Assembly: GCA_002104935.1 (NCBI GenBank)
Contig: MCGT01000028.1
Span: 62,001 to 126,000 of the forward strand
Source: Hesseltinella vesiculosa
Taxonomy: Eukaryota > Mucoromycota > Mucoromycetes > Mucorales > Cunninghamellaceae
DNA length: 64,000 nt
Direction of reading: 5' to 3'
Under the pieces are notes generated by a model. It was given only the letters and a program-made list of their open reading frames with translations, ran no database searches and was not told the origin of the DNA. Positions within the stretch are counted from its first letter, which is position 1. Every line of letters starts with the position of its first letter. The position numbers and the translations under genes were made by a program. Positions 11,595-23,139 of this stretch are shown in pieces.

Positions 11595-12045
11595 CTGTAC
11601 CAAGACGATACCCTGTGCACATAGACGATAGCCTATGTACCTTGAAGATACCCTGTGGACCTAGACGATACCCTGCACGCCTAGAAGATATTCTGAACGG
11701 ACAAAAGATACCCTGTGCGCCTAGAAGATACCTTGCACGCATAGAAGATACCCTGCACGCATAGAAGATACCTTGCACGCATAGAAGATACATTGCACGC
11801 ATAGAAGATACCCTGCACACCTAGAAGTTACCCTTTGCACCTTAAAAATACCTTGTGTGACTAGACGATACTCAGCACACTTGGTAGATACCACTGAACA
11901 TATAGAAGATACCCTGTGCTCCTAAAAGATACCCTGCACGCCTAGAAGATACCCAGTGCACCTAGACGATACCCTGTGCGCCTTGAAGATACCCTGCGTG
12001 ACTAGACGATACCCAGCGCACTTGGAAGATACCCTGTGCTCTGTC
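11595..12045. repeat. Minisatellite, ~20-21 bp unit
   Basis: About twenty tandem units of the form AGATACCCTGCACGCCTAGA run here, with variable bases at the C/T, G/A and ACG/AAG positions. The array is imperfect, with length changes in some units, unlike the strict array at 44131-45030. One minus-strand frame stays open across much of it simply because the unit length is near a multiple of three. Confidence 0.8.
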
Positions 12046-13028
12046 CATATTGCTTATAGGTAAGATAGATTTCCAACGTACTACTAGTTCAAAAGACTCA
12101 CTTTCTTTGTTCAGATGCCTCATCTGCTATGTGCAGTTGAGTGGTGAAACGATAACCATAGACACCTGGACAGGGCCCAAATTGTACGTCATATAAATAG
12201 AGAAGACTCTCGGCGATTGGCTAACCGTTTATGCTTTATTTAGATGTTTTGTCGACAAATGCACATACTGTACCATATACTTCAAGTTGATGCCCACGGG
12301 ACACGTAGACCAACGCCTAATTTGCAAGTCAGAAAAAAATTGAATCATGAATCAGAATGATTGACTCTCGCTCTACCCATTGCAGATTCGCGCCGCCCCT
12401 AGTAACTGACCCCGCATTCGCCTGCACCATGCCCTGCCTGCCATAGTCACCAACTCCAGCGATCCCCGGAACTTCTCTTCTGCTTTTGCGCGATGACGGT
12501 CATCCCTGTCTCCATACAGCGGAGATTGATGTCATCTCTGGACCCAACGGTGGCCGGTCTCTCTCTTTTTTATGCCTTCCGACTAGCCCTAATGATGCAG
12601 GTAACTGAAAAAGTGTGTGACTCACCTTTTTCTTTCTGACACTTCACAGTTGATGGAATTTCCCATGGAATAAGAATGGCATGAAGACTGTGGATAAACG
12701 AGAGACACTGGACTGTTTGGGCTTCTTTTGCACACCACACCTGAATATCGCAGGCACTCTCTTTGCTCTAGGTCAAAGGTAAAAACTATCTTTTATTAAA
12801 GGTTGCAAAATGACTTACCTTTTTTTTATGATTTATGTGCCTGGCACACAATGAAATGGTTTTTGGCGGCAACAAAATCCATTCCATTGTGTGCCTTTAG
12901 ATCATGCTTCTAATCCCTCTCTTCCGGATCACTTATTTTGGCAAGTCGCACCCAGCTTCGAACACGGGGAAGTCCAATCCAATCTTAATCGAGCCATAAC
13001 TGACCGCCTTTTTTTGCTCTCTGTCGCT
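12046..13028. other. Non-coding stretch with intron-like signals
   Basis: Several short blocks start after a poly-pyrimidine-AG signal and end in GGTAAG-like donors (for example acceptors near 12114, 12242 and 12386). No joined frame stays open. It may be a decayed multi-exon gene or a spliced non-coding transcript. Confidence 0.3.
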
Positions 13029-13384
13029 ATGAGGGTATGCCTCGAGACCTCAACCCTCCCATTCTCCGCCTTATTGGTAAGTCATGTGTTTTCTTTCCAC
13101 TTGGAACATATGTGTCTAACCAATTATTTTATTCATGTTTGACTGGCTCCAACGCGTCGGCCATCTTCGCTTTACGCCTCCAACAACCTGCTATTTGCTT
13201 CTGACCATGAGGATATGCCTCGAGACCTCAACCCTCTCATTTTCCGCCTTATTGGTAAGTCATGTGTGTATTCTTTCCACTTGGAACATGTGTGTCTAAC
13301 CATTTTTTTATTCATTTTTGACTGGCTGCAACGCGTCGGCCTTCTTCGCTTTATGCCTCCAACAACCTGCTATTTGCTGCTGAC
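13029..13384. repeat. Tandem duplication, ~178 bp unit, two copies
   Basis: The block starting ATGAGGGTATGCCTCGAGAC at 13029 is repeated from 13207 (ATGAGGATATGCCTCGAGAC). It continues with CCGCCTTATTGGTAAGTCATGTG, an intron-like pyrimidine stretch, GACTGGCT-CAACGCGTCGGC and CAACAACCTGCTATTTGCT. Each copy holds a consensus GTAAGT donor, so each may once have been an exon-intron unit. A few substitutions and small indels separate the copies. Confidence 0.8.
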
Positions 13385-14502
13385 CAAGAACCTCCTCCGA
13401 ACATAGCAAAGTTAGTTTCCTAGGTAGAAATGATTCTTCCATATCAGTGAAGCTAACCCGCTTCTTATTTCTAGCTTGGCTATCCTCCCTCGAGTTGCCG
13501 CCCTTGGGGGGCTAGCAAGTGCGCCCACTTGGCTAGTCAGTGTCCTCGCCTTTCCTCATGTCGTTGCTATATCTTGTCCTCTATGGGTGTGTCCTGATGC
13601 TGGTTCATTGAAGTGTCACCTTGACTTTCGTGGGAAAGCAAGAAGGAAGAAACGCAGTCTTATGCTTTGGATGTTCGCCCGTGTAGAAGGGTGAAAGACA
13701 GGTATTTTTTTGGGGGAGGAGTGCTCCTTGGTGAAGAGGTTGTCATCGCTTTCTCTGCTGGAGAACGGGGCACCTGAGCGCAGTAAGTGGAGGAGAGGAG
13801 GGGATAGGTCGCTGGGGGGGGGTGATTTTTTTTCAGTCAGGGCAGGATGCATTGACAACACGTGCCGACGATCATTCCAACATTCAAGCCTAGAAGGATG
13901 AACTCATGGTTGCCAAAGCTCAAAACGTGGAAGTCAAAACCACACAACATCACCGACATCCGTTGCATCATCACAGATAACATTTGCAAACAGTTCAACT
14001 GTACCAATAGGCAACCAAAACATCCGATCAATGATGACCTGGGAAGAGCCAGCAACCTGATCTCGATTATGCTTTACAAGTCTCACCTCAGCGGTCAGCA
14101 CTCAAATCTGGCTTCATATTAGTCTACTCGACCCATTCATCGTCATCCCTGAAAACAGCATGATCGATGGCAGTTATCACTGGAATGATCGTTAAGGCGA
14201 ATGCGGGGCAACACCAATACCATCAAGCAGCCAAGCCTAGGATCTCAAGCGCCTATGTATTATACCTCTCCTTGGAGTGTCAAGCAATAGCTCTGTCAAC
14301 ATGGCAACAAAAACGCAACGAATTGCTTCGTTGGCCATCGAAAATTCTCATCACTGCACTCCAAAAAGTAAATTCAACACAAAATGAAGCATACTATCAA
14401 ATAGCCGATATTCTTCAGTCAATGATTCACCGCAGAAACGTAGTTGCATACTGTACCTTGATTTTGGCTTCAAGATTATCAGCAGATCCTCTCACCGGCA
14501 TG
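13385..14502. other. No confident gene
   Basis: A plus-strand frame from 14167 to 14628 stays open for 153 codons but runs into the tandem repeat that starts at 14503 and has no recognisable motif. A diverged relative of that repeat may lie at 14185-14260. An eight-G run sits near 13820. I call no gene. Confidence 0.4.
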
Positions 14503-15205
14503 ATTATCAAGACAATTGCGAGGGTCCTGCGATATCCAAATGCAAGGATATCAAGCACAACTCATCTTGGACCCTCGCCTGGCATCATGACAACCCTGAA
14601 ACTGGAGACCAGTCTCAATCGTAAGTAATTTTTTTTTATTTTTACCTCGGCTGTTCTAACATTCAAATCCCTTCAGACATAAAACTGGGGCGGCGCGATC
14701 CTTGCTGGAACCAAATCACCAGCGAAACCTGGCAACAAAGAACATGTAAATCCTAAAGAAGCATGAAAGAAACTGCAACATGATTATCAAGTCATTTGCG
14801 AGGGTCCTACGATATCCAAATGCATGGATATCAAGCACAGCCATACCATCACTCACCATTGACCCTCGCCTGGCATCATGACAACCCTGAAACTGGAGAC
14901 CAGTCTCAATCGTAAGTAATTTTTTTTTATTTTTACCTCGGCTGTTCTAACATTCAAATCCCTTCAGACATAAAACTGGGGCGGCGCGATCCTTGCTGGA
15001 ACCAAATCACCAGCGAAACCTGGCAACAAAGAACATGTAAATCCTAAAGAAGCATGAAAGAAACTGCAACATGATTATCAAGTCATTTGCGAGGGTCCTG
15101 CGATATCCAAATGCAAGGATATCAAGCACAGCTATACCATTACTCACCTTAGACCCTCGCCTGGCATCATAACAAACCTGAAACTGGAGAACAATCTCAA
15201 TCGTA
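14503..15205. repeat. Tandem repeat, ~280-290 bp unit, 2.5 copies
   Basis: Three partial copies start near 14503, 14782 and 15071. Each contains GATTATCAAG-CA-TTGCGAG, GGTCCT-CGATATCCAAATGC, ACCCTCGCCTGGCATCAT, and CTGGAGA-CA-TCTCAATCGTAAGT. The first two also include ATAAAACTGGGGCGGCGCG and CCAGCGAAACCTGGCAAC. A fragment of the last part recurs at about 17535-17620. A splice-donor-like GTAAGT is kept in every copy. Confidence 0.8.
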
Positions 15206-18079
15206 AGTGGCATTATTGAACCGGTCGTCATACACGAGGCAAGGCAACGGAAGAGACCATTGGCATCTCTGGGCGCAAGTAAGCATGTTTGTGAAAGGGA
15301 GCTACATTATAGAAGCCATCTTCTTAAGCACTGACACTTTTTATTTTCATGGTCCGTCTACTTTTGGAAGCATTCTCTACTTGAAAGCATCTATCAAAAC
15401 GCACTTCTGGCATTACCTGGTTGGGTCAGTGGACCTTTTTCAAGCAAAACATCGGTTGCATTTGGTGGTAGGTAAGTTTTTATGAAGGTGTGATTATGAT
15501 AAAGTCTGCTAGAGCACGAGCATAACGAGATGGATTTTTTAGTGTGATGGCACAATTGGCATCTCATGGGCGGAAAGTAAATCGCAGCACACGTTTATGA
15601 TGGCATACTCGAAGTAACTCTCTGGCTCAAGTCCTGTGACTGCCGCGATAAATAAGGTTACGTTGATGGAATACAAATGGATGCAAGGTGGTGATGCTCA
15701 CTTTTTTTTTAATACATCAAGATTTTATTCAAGTTTACAAGGCGCTACAAGCTGCTTTTGGCGTTTTGCCTGGTGTGGTAGTATGTGCGTATGATTGCAC
15801 TGGTGTTCTGTCTGGTAAAAAATGGCCACGATTCGACTTAAGGTATCCCAATTTGACCCAGGACAAGAAAACGTTTATACGCGCATTCAAACTTCATCTG
15901 GATGGGGAGTGCGAACAAATCTGTGACACGCGGTTGGCTCTTCGCTGAACAATGACTATGCAATTATCTTGAATTTTGACCGAGGATGACTCAAACTCGA
16001 ACAACTGCACAATCCTGCAAAAAGCACAATCCTGCAAAAAGTATGCGATAAAAAAAAAAGAAAAAAAAAAAGAAAAAAAAAACCATCATTCAAAATCGCA
16101 TGGCATAATAACTTGCCCTCAGCTGCTGGCAGCAAATCAAAATCACCAGCCCCTCGCGTAATACCTCTCCTCCGACTCCAATGGCATTGCTTTCTCTTGG
16201 CGCCTTCCTTTTACCATGGCAGACACTCGCATCATATACACACACGTACCACACAACAACTTGAATAGCCTGTATTAAAATAAACGAACAGACATCATCT
16301 TGAAGATGTCACAAAATAAACCTATTTCTTTTACTTGGTGGGTGGTGGTGGGTAGCTGATGTACCGGTGTTTGTCTGGGTAAACTTATAGCTGGACTTGA
16401 TAAAAAAAGAAAAAGGAAACAGTATAGAAAAAAAACCTTTATTTGATGTTAATGCACTATTAGGGGTTATTGAAATAGACTTACCACTATGAGCAAGTGG
16501 TTTTTTGTATACGTGCAAAAAAAGAGAAGAAAGAGGAAGAGAAAAAAAAGGGAGAAAGAGGCAGGGAAAGAAAAGTAAAAAAATATACAAGAAAGCAAAA
16601 AAAAAAGGAGGGGGCAATGTCAATTCTTAACACCGGTATGCTGAGATAGTGTTCACTTGCAGCACGTTCAACTTGACCCCATTGTCCTTACATAGCCAAA
16701 CGGTTATTTTATCCCTCCTCAGCGAAAATTATCAGGTCTGTACGGTACCGTACGGTACCGGTCTGTCCATGCCAATGGTTGCGCAGTTTTTTTTTTTTTT
16801 TGGGTGCTCCCTGCAAGGATGGCTAACATAAAGGCATCTAGACACTGGTCTTTTGTATTATTTCTTCACCTTGCAGCCCTCCGTTGCAAGAATGTTGGTC
16901 TCCAAGGTCTCGCTCCAAGTGCATTCGATAGGGAATCAACAGCCGGGTCTAGTGATTACGACAACGCAGGGCGTCACATTGATTTTTAAAATAAATTTTT
17001 AATAAACTACCTGTATGCTGGATGCAGGCAATGGCAATGAATGAAAAAAAAAAAGGCTAATGACATAGTAGCCGGAAAATGGTGTTGAAGAAGAGGTTAC
17101 CATGCCAACCGGCAAACATCCGAAATGAAGCACTCCTATCCCAAGAAAAATGCAGTATGGCTCTCAGCAAAAAAAAAAAAAAGCATTGTTTTACAAAAAG
17201 GGAACAAGGTTAAAATCAAGCATGGCGCCGCTCTCTTCTGTGTTTGTAAAAGCAGGCAAAATCTTCTAATATGTCTTCTTTGACTTGCAAGTAATATGCC
17301 TCGGCTTTGATGCTTACGCACAGTTTATACGTAAAAGTAGAAAGAAACATGCGCCAGTTGCAGCTGGTTTTTCCTGGCATTTTTAGTCGCCTCCGCCTGC
17401 ATAAAACTCGACCAGTGTTACGATGCACAGCCTCTGTGCCTGAATTCATTCCCATCTCCACAACACTATGCGCGTTATTGCATTTCTTTACACCTTTTCT
17501 ATGATTTCATATCCTACTTTTTTTTTGCCCCCGCTGTTCTAACACTCAAACCATTTCAGACACAAAACTGGGGCGGCGCGATACTTGCTGGCAACAAACC
17601 ACCAGCGAAACCTGGCAAACCTTGAAGATTGACTAGCTTTGGACAAGACATGATTTCAACTTGGCTCTTACTTTAGTGCATCGGCATTCGCCCTCCATAT
17701 CTACCTCTGCCTAGTGCGCAATAAAAACCAACGCTAGTAGGCATTCTGAGCCTACTTCCCATTACACCCAAATTGGCAATTTGCACGTTATACCTCAAAG
17801 CGTGGGCAACTTCCAAAAGAACCGCTAATTTTTCATGCAACGGACTCTCGGCGGATTTTTTTTCTATTGCTCACTGTCCACCCACATTTCTCTTAAAGTA
17901 TTGTGTCTTCGTATCCTTGTAATCTTGCACAGCTCTCCCAAAAACTCTCCCTCTGTCCCTCTACCTACACGTACCGGCAACTGCCTCTTCCGGTGCGCTT
18001 TTCATCGCCTCTTTTGTCCTTGTCAGAACTATACGTTGTCGGCAAATAAATTTTTGGGTAGACAGTTCAACTCAAAAAT
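15206..18079. other. Gene-poor stretch with repeat fragments
   Basis: No gene can be supported. A plus-strand frame at 15688-15948 and shorter ones lack motifs. Repeat fragments: 17365-17490 matches 9995-10125 (see there), and 17535-17620 matches the ~285-bp tandem repeat at 14503-15205. A small palindromic run of GTACGGTACC lies at 16740-16763. Confidence 0.4.
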
Positions 18080-18295
18080 CGAAAGAAAAAAAAAAAGAAA
18101 CGCTGCGCAGGACGTTTTTGAGTGGTTGGATCAGAACGAATGGGTGTGCAAACGCATGACTAATGAAGGTGCTGAAAAATCACGTCAATTGGCGAAAGTC
18201 GCACAGCCAACATGATTTGGTCACTCTCGTTCTGAACCTCCGGCTCCCAGCTATAAAAAAAAAATACCATTTTCGCCAGGCAAACAATATCACAA
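18080..18295. repeat. Solo arm of the foldback element
   Basis: Holds, in order, a poly-A start, AACGCTGCGCAGGACGTTTT, GAGTGGTTGGATC, GCTGAAAAATCACGTCAATT, CGCACAGCCAACATG, ACCTCCGGCTCCCAGCTA and ATTTTCGCCAGGCAAAC. These match the right arms at 1580-1885 and 60590-60790. I see no opposite arm nearby, so this is a solo or truncated copy. Confidence 0.65.
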
Positions 18296-19439
18296 AATTT
18301 CTCCAAAGTCCGCTAAGCTACAATTTTCTTTTCCTGATGCAAGATGGGCCAGAGAGAGAGGCTCGTTGGACAGAAAGCGATATAAGCAAATACGATACAT
18401 TTATTTAGAAAATGGTGAATACATGGTTTTGTAGCCTAATTCACACGAGCAGTCATCTGTCCACTGAACGATGTTGCTGCCACGCAAGACATAAAGGACA
18501 AGACCTAATGAAGAAAAAAACGTGAGTCAAATCAATCATGTCAACAAAAAGATTTGGTATCAAAAACGTGTTTGTCCCTTAACTATGAAGGTGTCCACTG
18601 AGGCATTCATTATCCGAGGATAACGAACTAGGAGCACCGCCAACTCATATAGAGACGGTATCCGGTCAGTCGCAACAAATCTAGAACAGATAGTTACAGT
18701 CGACCAGACAGGTTTGATCTTCCACGAGATTAACGGAGCAACCTCTACAAGGTTGGGTAAATAAATTACCCAGAGGCACACCTGACTTGATCTCGTGGTA
18801 TACATATAAAAAAAAAAAGAAACTTACCATGCACGACCATTGCATCAACATCAATTGTAAAAGAGGAAAAAAGGGTGCTGTTTTTTTCGGCCGCGGCCTT
18901 TTTATTGATGGCTGGGCTGACAGCCGTCACCTAAAAAAATTTTTTTTGCGGTCTGATTTCTTTCTTCCTCAAGGACATTGTTTTTCAGCTAGAATCACAT
19001 CATGCCCCACCGTTGAGAATTATACATGAATAATGGTATGATGTCTAGCAGTAATGAGCTCAGGGCCGTTCATCGGATCATCAGGCTCCCCAGCGCGCCT
19101 ATGACAGTGACCCCGTTTTCCAAGCCCCCCTTTTTTTTCGGGCATTGCGCACTTGCATTTTGCCGGCAAATCTCGTTTGGCTGGTCGGGTTGGAGCAGTC
19201 GGATCGTTGGTCATGATTGGCCGCCTCTCTTTTTTTTGAGCCCCAACAAGCTGTTCCATTGGGGGAGGCGAAGCGCAAAAAACGTGGGATATTTGATGAC
19301 ATGCTGGGTTTCAGGCTGGTTGTCAGAAAAAAGAACCTTTCTCCTTTTTTTTTGACACGCCTTCCTTTTTCTTCTGTCTTTGTCATCCAATTGCCGCCAT
19401 TCATACAACTTCCTTTCATTAGATTTAAACTATAGAAAA
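18296..19439. other. Intergenic stretch, no confident gene
   Basis: A minus-strand frame at 18560-18805 has a protein-like composition but no start, partner exon or motif I recognise. The 3' part should hold the promoter of the thioesterase gene at 19440. Confidence 0.35.
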
Positions 19440-20199
19440 ATGCCCAACGTTGTAGAACACATTGCTCCTGGCCATGTCGAAGAAAAGCCATTTACAGTGA
19501 ATTCCCATGCCACCGAAAAGGTGATGGTTGTCGATACCCTGTTGCCTAGTGACCCTGCCGAAGCTCTGCTAGCCGAGCAAGAAGCCAACTTGAAAAAAGT
19601 GCAGGACTTGCGTTCCTCGGACGATTGGCAGGAAATTGTTGCCTATGGCTACCTCAACGACTCTGCCCGCTCCCACTCGTTGACGGCCACGACCCTGCGG
19701 GGCCATGGCATGATCCACCGCCGTCCTCTCAAGTTTTACAACAAGGACAAGTCCGAGTGCATCATCATTGCTCACCTGGGTACCAACTTGTAAGTCCCCA
19801 GAGGCAAAAATAGGAGATCCTCACTCTCCTTCATTTTCCTTTCAGGTGCGGTCATGACGGTATCATTCATGGCGGTCTGTTGGCAACCTTGCTGGATGAA
19901 CATTTGGCTTATGTGGTAAGTTGATTCAGCGACGGGATCGACAAATATGCTCATTTTTTTTTTCCAAGACTCTCCCACATTTACCCAACTTCACCGGCTT
20001 CACGGCCAACCTAAATGTGGACTACCGAGCTCCTGTCAAATCCAACCAATGGGTGGCTATTCGAGGCAAATTGGATCGAGTGGAAGGACGCAAGGGCTAT
20101 GCCAATGCATGGATCGAGCATATTGACACTGGTATGGCCTTTACTGAAGCCCGTGCTCTCTACATTTCCCCTCGCATGGACGCCAAACCAACGGCATAG
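19440..20199 (+). CDS. Hotdog-fold thioesterase (4HBT superfamily)
   Basis: Three exons (19440-19789, 19846-19915, 19969-20199) give 216 residues. The N-terminal half (to about residue 115) includes GHGMIHRRPLKFYN. The hotdog core follows: CGHDGIIHGGLLATLLDEH, with the invariant HGG on the central helix, then NLNVDYRAPVKSNQWVAIRG, typical of the strand pair in PaaI/THEM4-like thioesterases. Such enzymes hydrolyse acyl-CoA thioesters, often in mitochondria. The substrate cannot be read from sequence. The next gene, 315 bp downstream on the same strand, is a fatty-acid elongase; fungal genes are not in operons, so the lipid theme may be coincidence. No strong targeting signal seen in MPNVVEHIAPGH. 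Confidence 0.85.
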
Positions 20200-20514
20200 A
20201 CACCTTTCATACTCAATCAAATTAGAGATAGACCAAATGTAATTATGTAACTTTAATTCCAACATGCATGGACCGGACCTTGGGCGAATAGCAATGACTA
20301 AAGAGTGGATGCAAAAATACAAAGCAAAAGGAAAGGAGGTGCCCACCAAAAAAAGATTGAGGGGCTACCCAAAGAATGGGGATATGGGTTTTCTGATTGT
20401 TGGATAGGCGGCTGCTGAGTTTCGTTTTGTAGAACAAAAAAAAACATTTTTTACTTCGTTTTGTTCCTCTTCTCTTTTTATCTCTGCACTCTTTTTCTTT
20501 TTACTTCACCAAAG

Positions 20515-21586
20515 ATGAACCACGCTGCTGATGCTTTAAAGGTGATTCCTGGGATCCCTTTTCCTGAATACTATGAATTTTTCATGAGCTGGAAGGCCCC
20601 CATCGGCATTGCCACCGCTTATACCCTGATGGTCCACCTGTTGAACCCCTCTACCTCCAAAGCCAAGGTGTCTCGAGTTGAAGCCAAAAATCAAGGAGCA
20701 GGCACTGCCAGTCAATCCAATGCCTTGATGACCTTGTTTGTCTTTTTGCACAACCTGTCCCTGGCCGTCTACTCCATGATCACTTTTTACAACATGGTCA
20801 CCGTCATGCATAAGTTGTACAACCGAGGCCAATCTTTGCATTTCGCTGTAAGTCCACCTGATCTTGTTTTTAAATGGGTCCTGGTTGCTATTGAGGACCA
20901 CTCTTATTTTTTTTCACTGGATACTAATCGACGCTTTTTTTTTTTCATTTTTTTCTTAGTACTGCGACACGGATCAATTCTTGTGGAACAATGCGCTTGG
21001 CTACTGGGGTTACCTTTTCTACCTGTCCAAGTTCTGGGAAGTCATTGACACTATGATTATTTTGATGAAGGGCCGTCGTTCCTCTCTGTTGCAAACGTAT
21101 CATCATGCTGGTGCCATGATTACCATGTAAGGCTCTATTTTTTTTTTTTGGAGGCTTGATCACGGAGATTCAAAATTGATAAGAAAGATGATTGGTCAAG
21201 CAAAATGCTCACTGCTTTCTCTCTCCTCTACTTTTGACAGGTGGGCTGGTATCCGCTATCAAGCTACACCCATTTGGATCTTTGTGGTTTTCAACTCGTT
21301 TGTCCATTCGGTGATGTATTTGTATTATGCCTTGACCTCGGTTGGTATCCACGTGCCTGGCAAGCGCTACATCACCACCATGCAAATCAGCCAATTCCTT
21401 ATCGGCATGTCCACCGCCGTGTCCTACCTGTTCATGAACAACTGCCTGCGCACCCCCGGCCAAACGTTCGCTGTCCTGATCAACGTCTTGTACTTGTTGC
21501 CCTTGACTTATCTGTTTGTTGACTTTGCCCGTCGCACCTATGGCAAGCGCCGTGCTGCTGCCCTGGCTGCCAAGAAAGCCAACTAA
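20515..21586 (+). CDS. Fatty-acid elongase (ELO family, PUFA/GLELO-like)
   Basis: Three exons (20515-20847, 20960-21126, 21241-21586) give 281 residues. ELO proteins are ER membrane condensing enzymes that add two carbons from malonyl-CoA to acyl-CoA. Visible marks are FLYLSKFWEVIDTMIILMKG, the histidine box QTYHHAGAM, WAGIRYQ, and several hydrophobic spans before and after. The C-terminus RRAAALAAKKAN is a lysine-rich ER-retrieval-type tail. The His box is QxxHH rather than HxxHH, and with the following MWAGIRY it resembles the polyunsaturated C18/C20 elongases of Mortierella (GLELO) and other lower eukaryotes more than yeast Elo1-3. Substrate preference is inferred from that resemblance. 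Both introns interrupt conserved regions, and all splice sites are GT-AG. Confidence 0.92.
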
Positions 21587-21941
21587 AAACCTCTTCATGT
21601 ATTTCTACACCTCCCTTTTTTAGCATATCATTTCTTTCTTTTTTATATTCTGTCTGATACACTTAAACCATAAACAAATGTCAGGTTGCACAAGATCGAA
21701 GTCGTACAGTAAAAGAGAAATTGGGAGAGATGATAAAATTAAATGTCGTATTTGAAAAATTAATTTGTCGTGACAGAAGATGAGATAGAGTCGCAGTGAA
21801 AAAAAATGAGTGACATGCTCAAAGTCGATAACCGCTTTTTTTTTTTTGGCTACTTACGTTGTCACTGTTTTCATACCTCATGAGAGGGTTCCACACCTCC
21901 TCATACCATCATGGCATGGGAGGCAGTCATAAAATGTGTCT

Positions 21942-22868
21942 TCAAAGCGTAGGATGGCCAACCAGCTGCCCAAAGCCTCGCAAGGCTATGCATGTTGCTG
22001 CCAGGGAATCTCTTCCAAACGTGTTCATAGAGATCTTCACCGATGGGCAAGAACCATTGATGCACGCTGACGTGCCCAGGTTGAGGCGACCACCTTTTTT
22101 TTTTTGGATGCATGATGCGCGAGCCACAAAATGGACATGTCATTGAAGTACGATGCTCATTGACGATAAGCGACACACCATGTCTCTGAGCAACGCGCCG
22201 GTGCCACTTCCCGCCAACACGCATATGGCCACCAATACGCGAGCCGACACCAGATCCACAGTTGCCGATGGCACGAATCAATTGGTTGGGCTTGTGGCGT
22301 CTTTGTTCTTGGATCACCATGCCTTCACGGACAAGTGGGGTATGCCAATCTAAGAAGCGACGGGCACGACCGATCCATGGTGCAGCATAAAATGCCTGCA
22401 CGGCGGCACTTGCTTCTTGCGTTTTGGCATACCGCGCCAACAGGTCGTCGTGGGTTGTACAAAAGGTCATGGCATTCTTTGCAAGTAAGGCTTCAGAGTC
22501 ACTGATTCTGGCGGCCTGGACGAATAAAAGCCATCAGTGGTTTGCTCAAGACACTTTGACCCACACAACCTGGCAATTTTTTTTCTTACCTTTTTCCGTT
22601 TTTGAAGTTTTTTCATAAAGTGAAACGTGCCAGTCCTCCAGTGCAAATCCTTGGCTGTTGTCGTTGTGGCCTTTGGTAACTTGACAAATTTACCAAGAAG
22701 ATCAGCTTTCAGCTTGTCACGGTCCTTGTGCTTCCTGAGCTGGTCGGTGAGGAAATGCTTGATTTGGGTATTCAAAGCTTCAATAGCTTCCTCAGTGGAT
22801 GTAATGGTAAGGGCTGGTTTTGTCGTGGATCGTGTATCCTCCATTTGTGTAGATCTTTTGCGACCCAT
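21942..22868 (-). pseudogene. TnpB/Fanzor-like RNA-guided nuclease relic
   Basis: Two exons (22868-22590, then from 22515) join in phase 0. Exon 1 is basic and helical (MKKLQKRKK at its end). Exon 2 carries the C-terminal hallmark of TnpB and its eukaryotic relatives: IVNEHRTSMTCPFCGSR, with HRTS before the first C-x2-C of the zinc ribbon. At an 11-base A run (22095-22105) the frame must shift by one. The other frame then supplies SACINGSCPSVKIS, the second Cys pair, and GRDSLAATCIALRG, matching the RuvC-III RDxxAAxNIAxxG block with its catalytic Asp, before the stop at 21942. About 285 residues are covered against 450-700 in Fanzors, and no RuvC-I Asp block is seen. It is therefore truncated at the N-terminus and probably dead, unless the A run is a sequence error. 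Confidence 0.6.
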
Positions 22869-23139
22869 GGTGTTCAGATGAAAAAAAAAAAAAAGAGAGG
22901 GGGGGGGGGAATAAATGGCACGCGCGGAGTGAAACATGCATGAACGAGATGAGTGAGACCATGTTGGTGATGCCACAGGATTTTCAGTGACCAGCACACT
23001 GGAAGAAACCCTATTTACACGCAAACCAAACAATTATTGCACGCCAACCTGATTCCAGTGCACGTCATTGACTTTCAGTAGGCACAAACCTGCTTCCATG
23101 TGCACGCCATCTTTTTGCGACTTATTTTTTTTTATGGCC

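Noticed and set aside
14167..14628. 153-codon plus-strand frame as a gene
   Set aside because: It runs into a tandem repeat, lacks motifs and has no intron partners; chance or repeat-derived.
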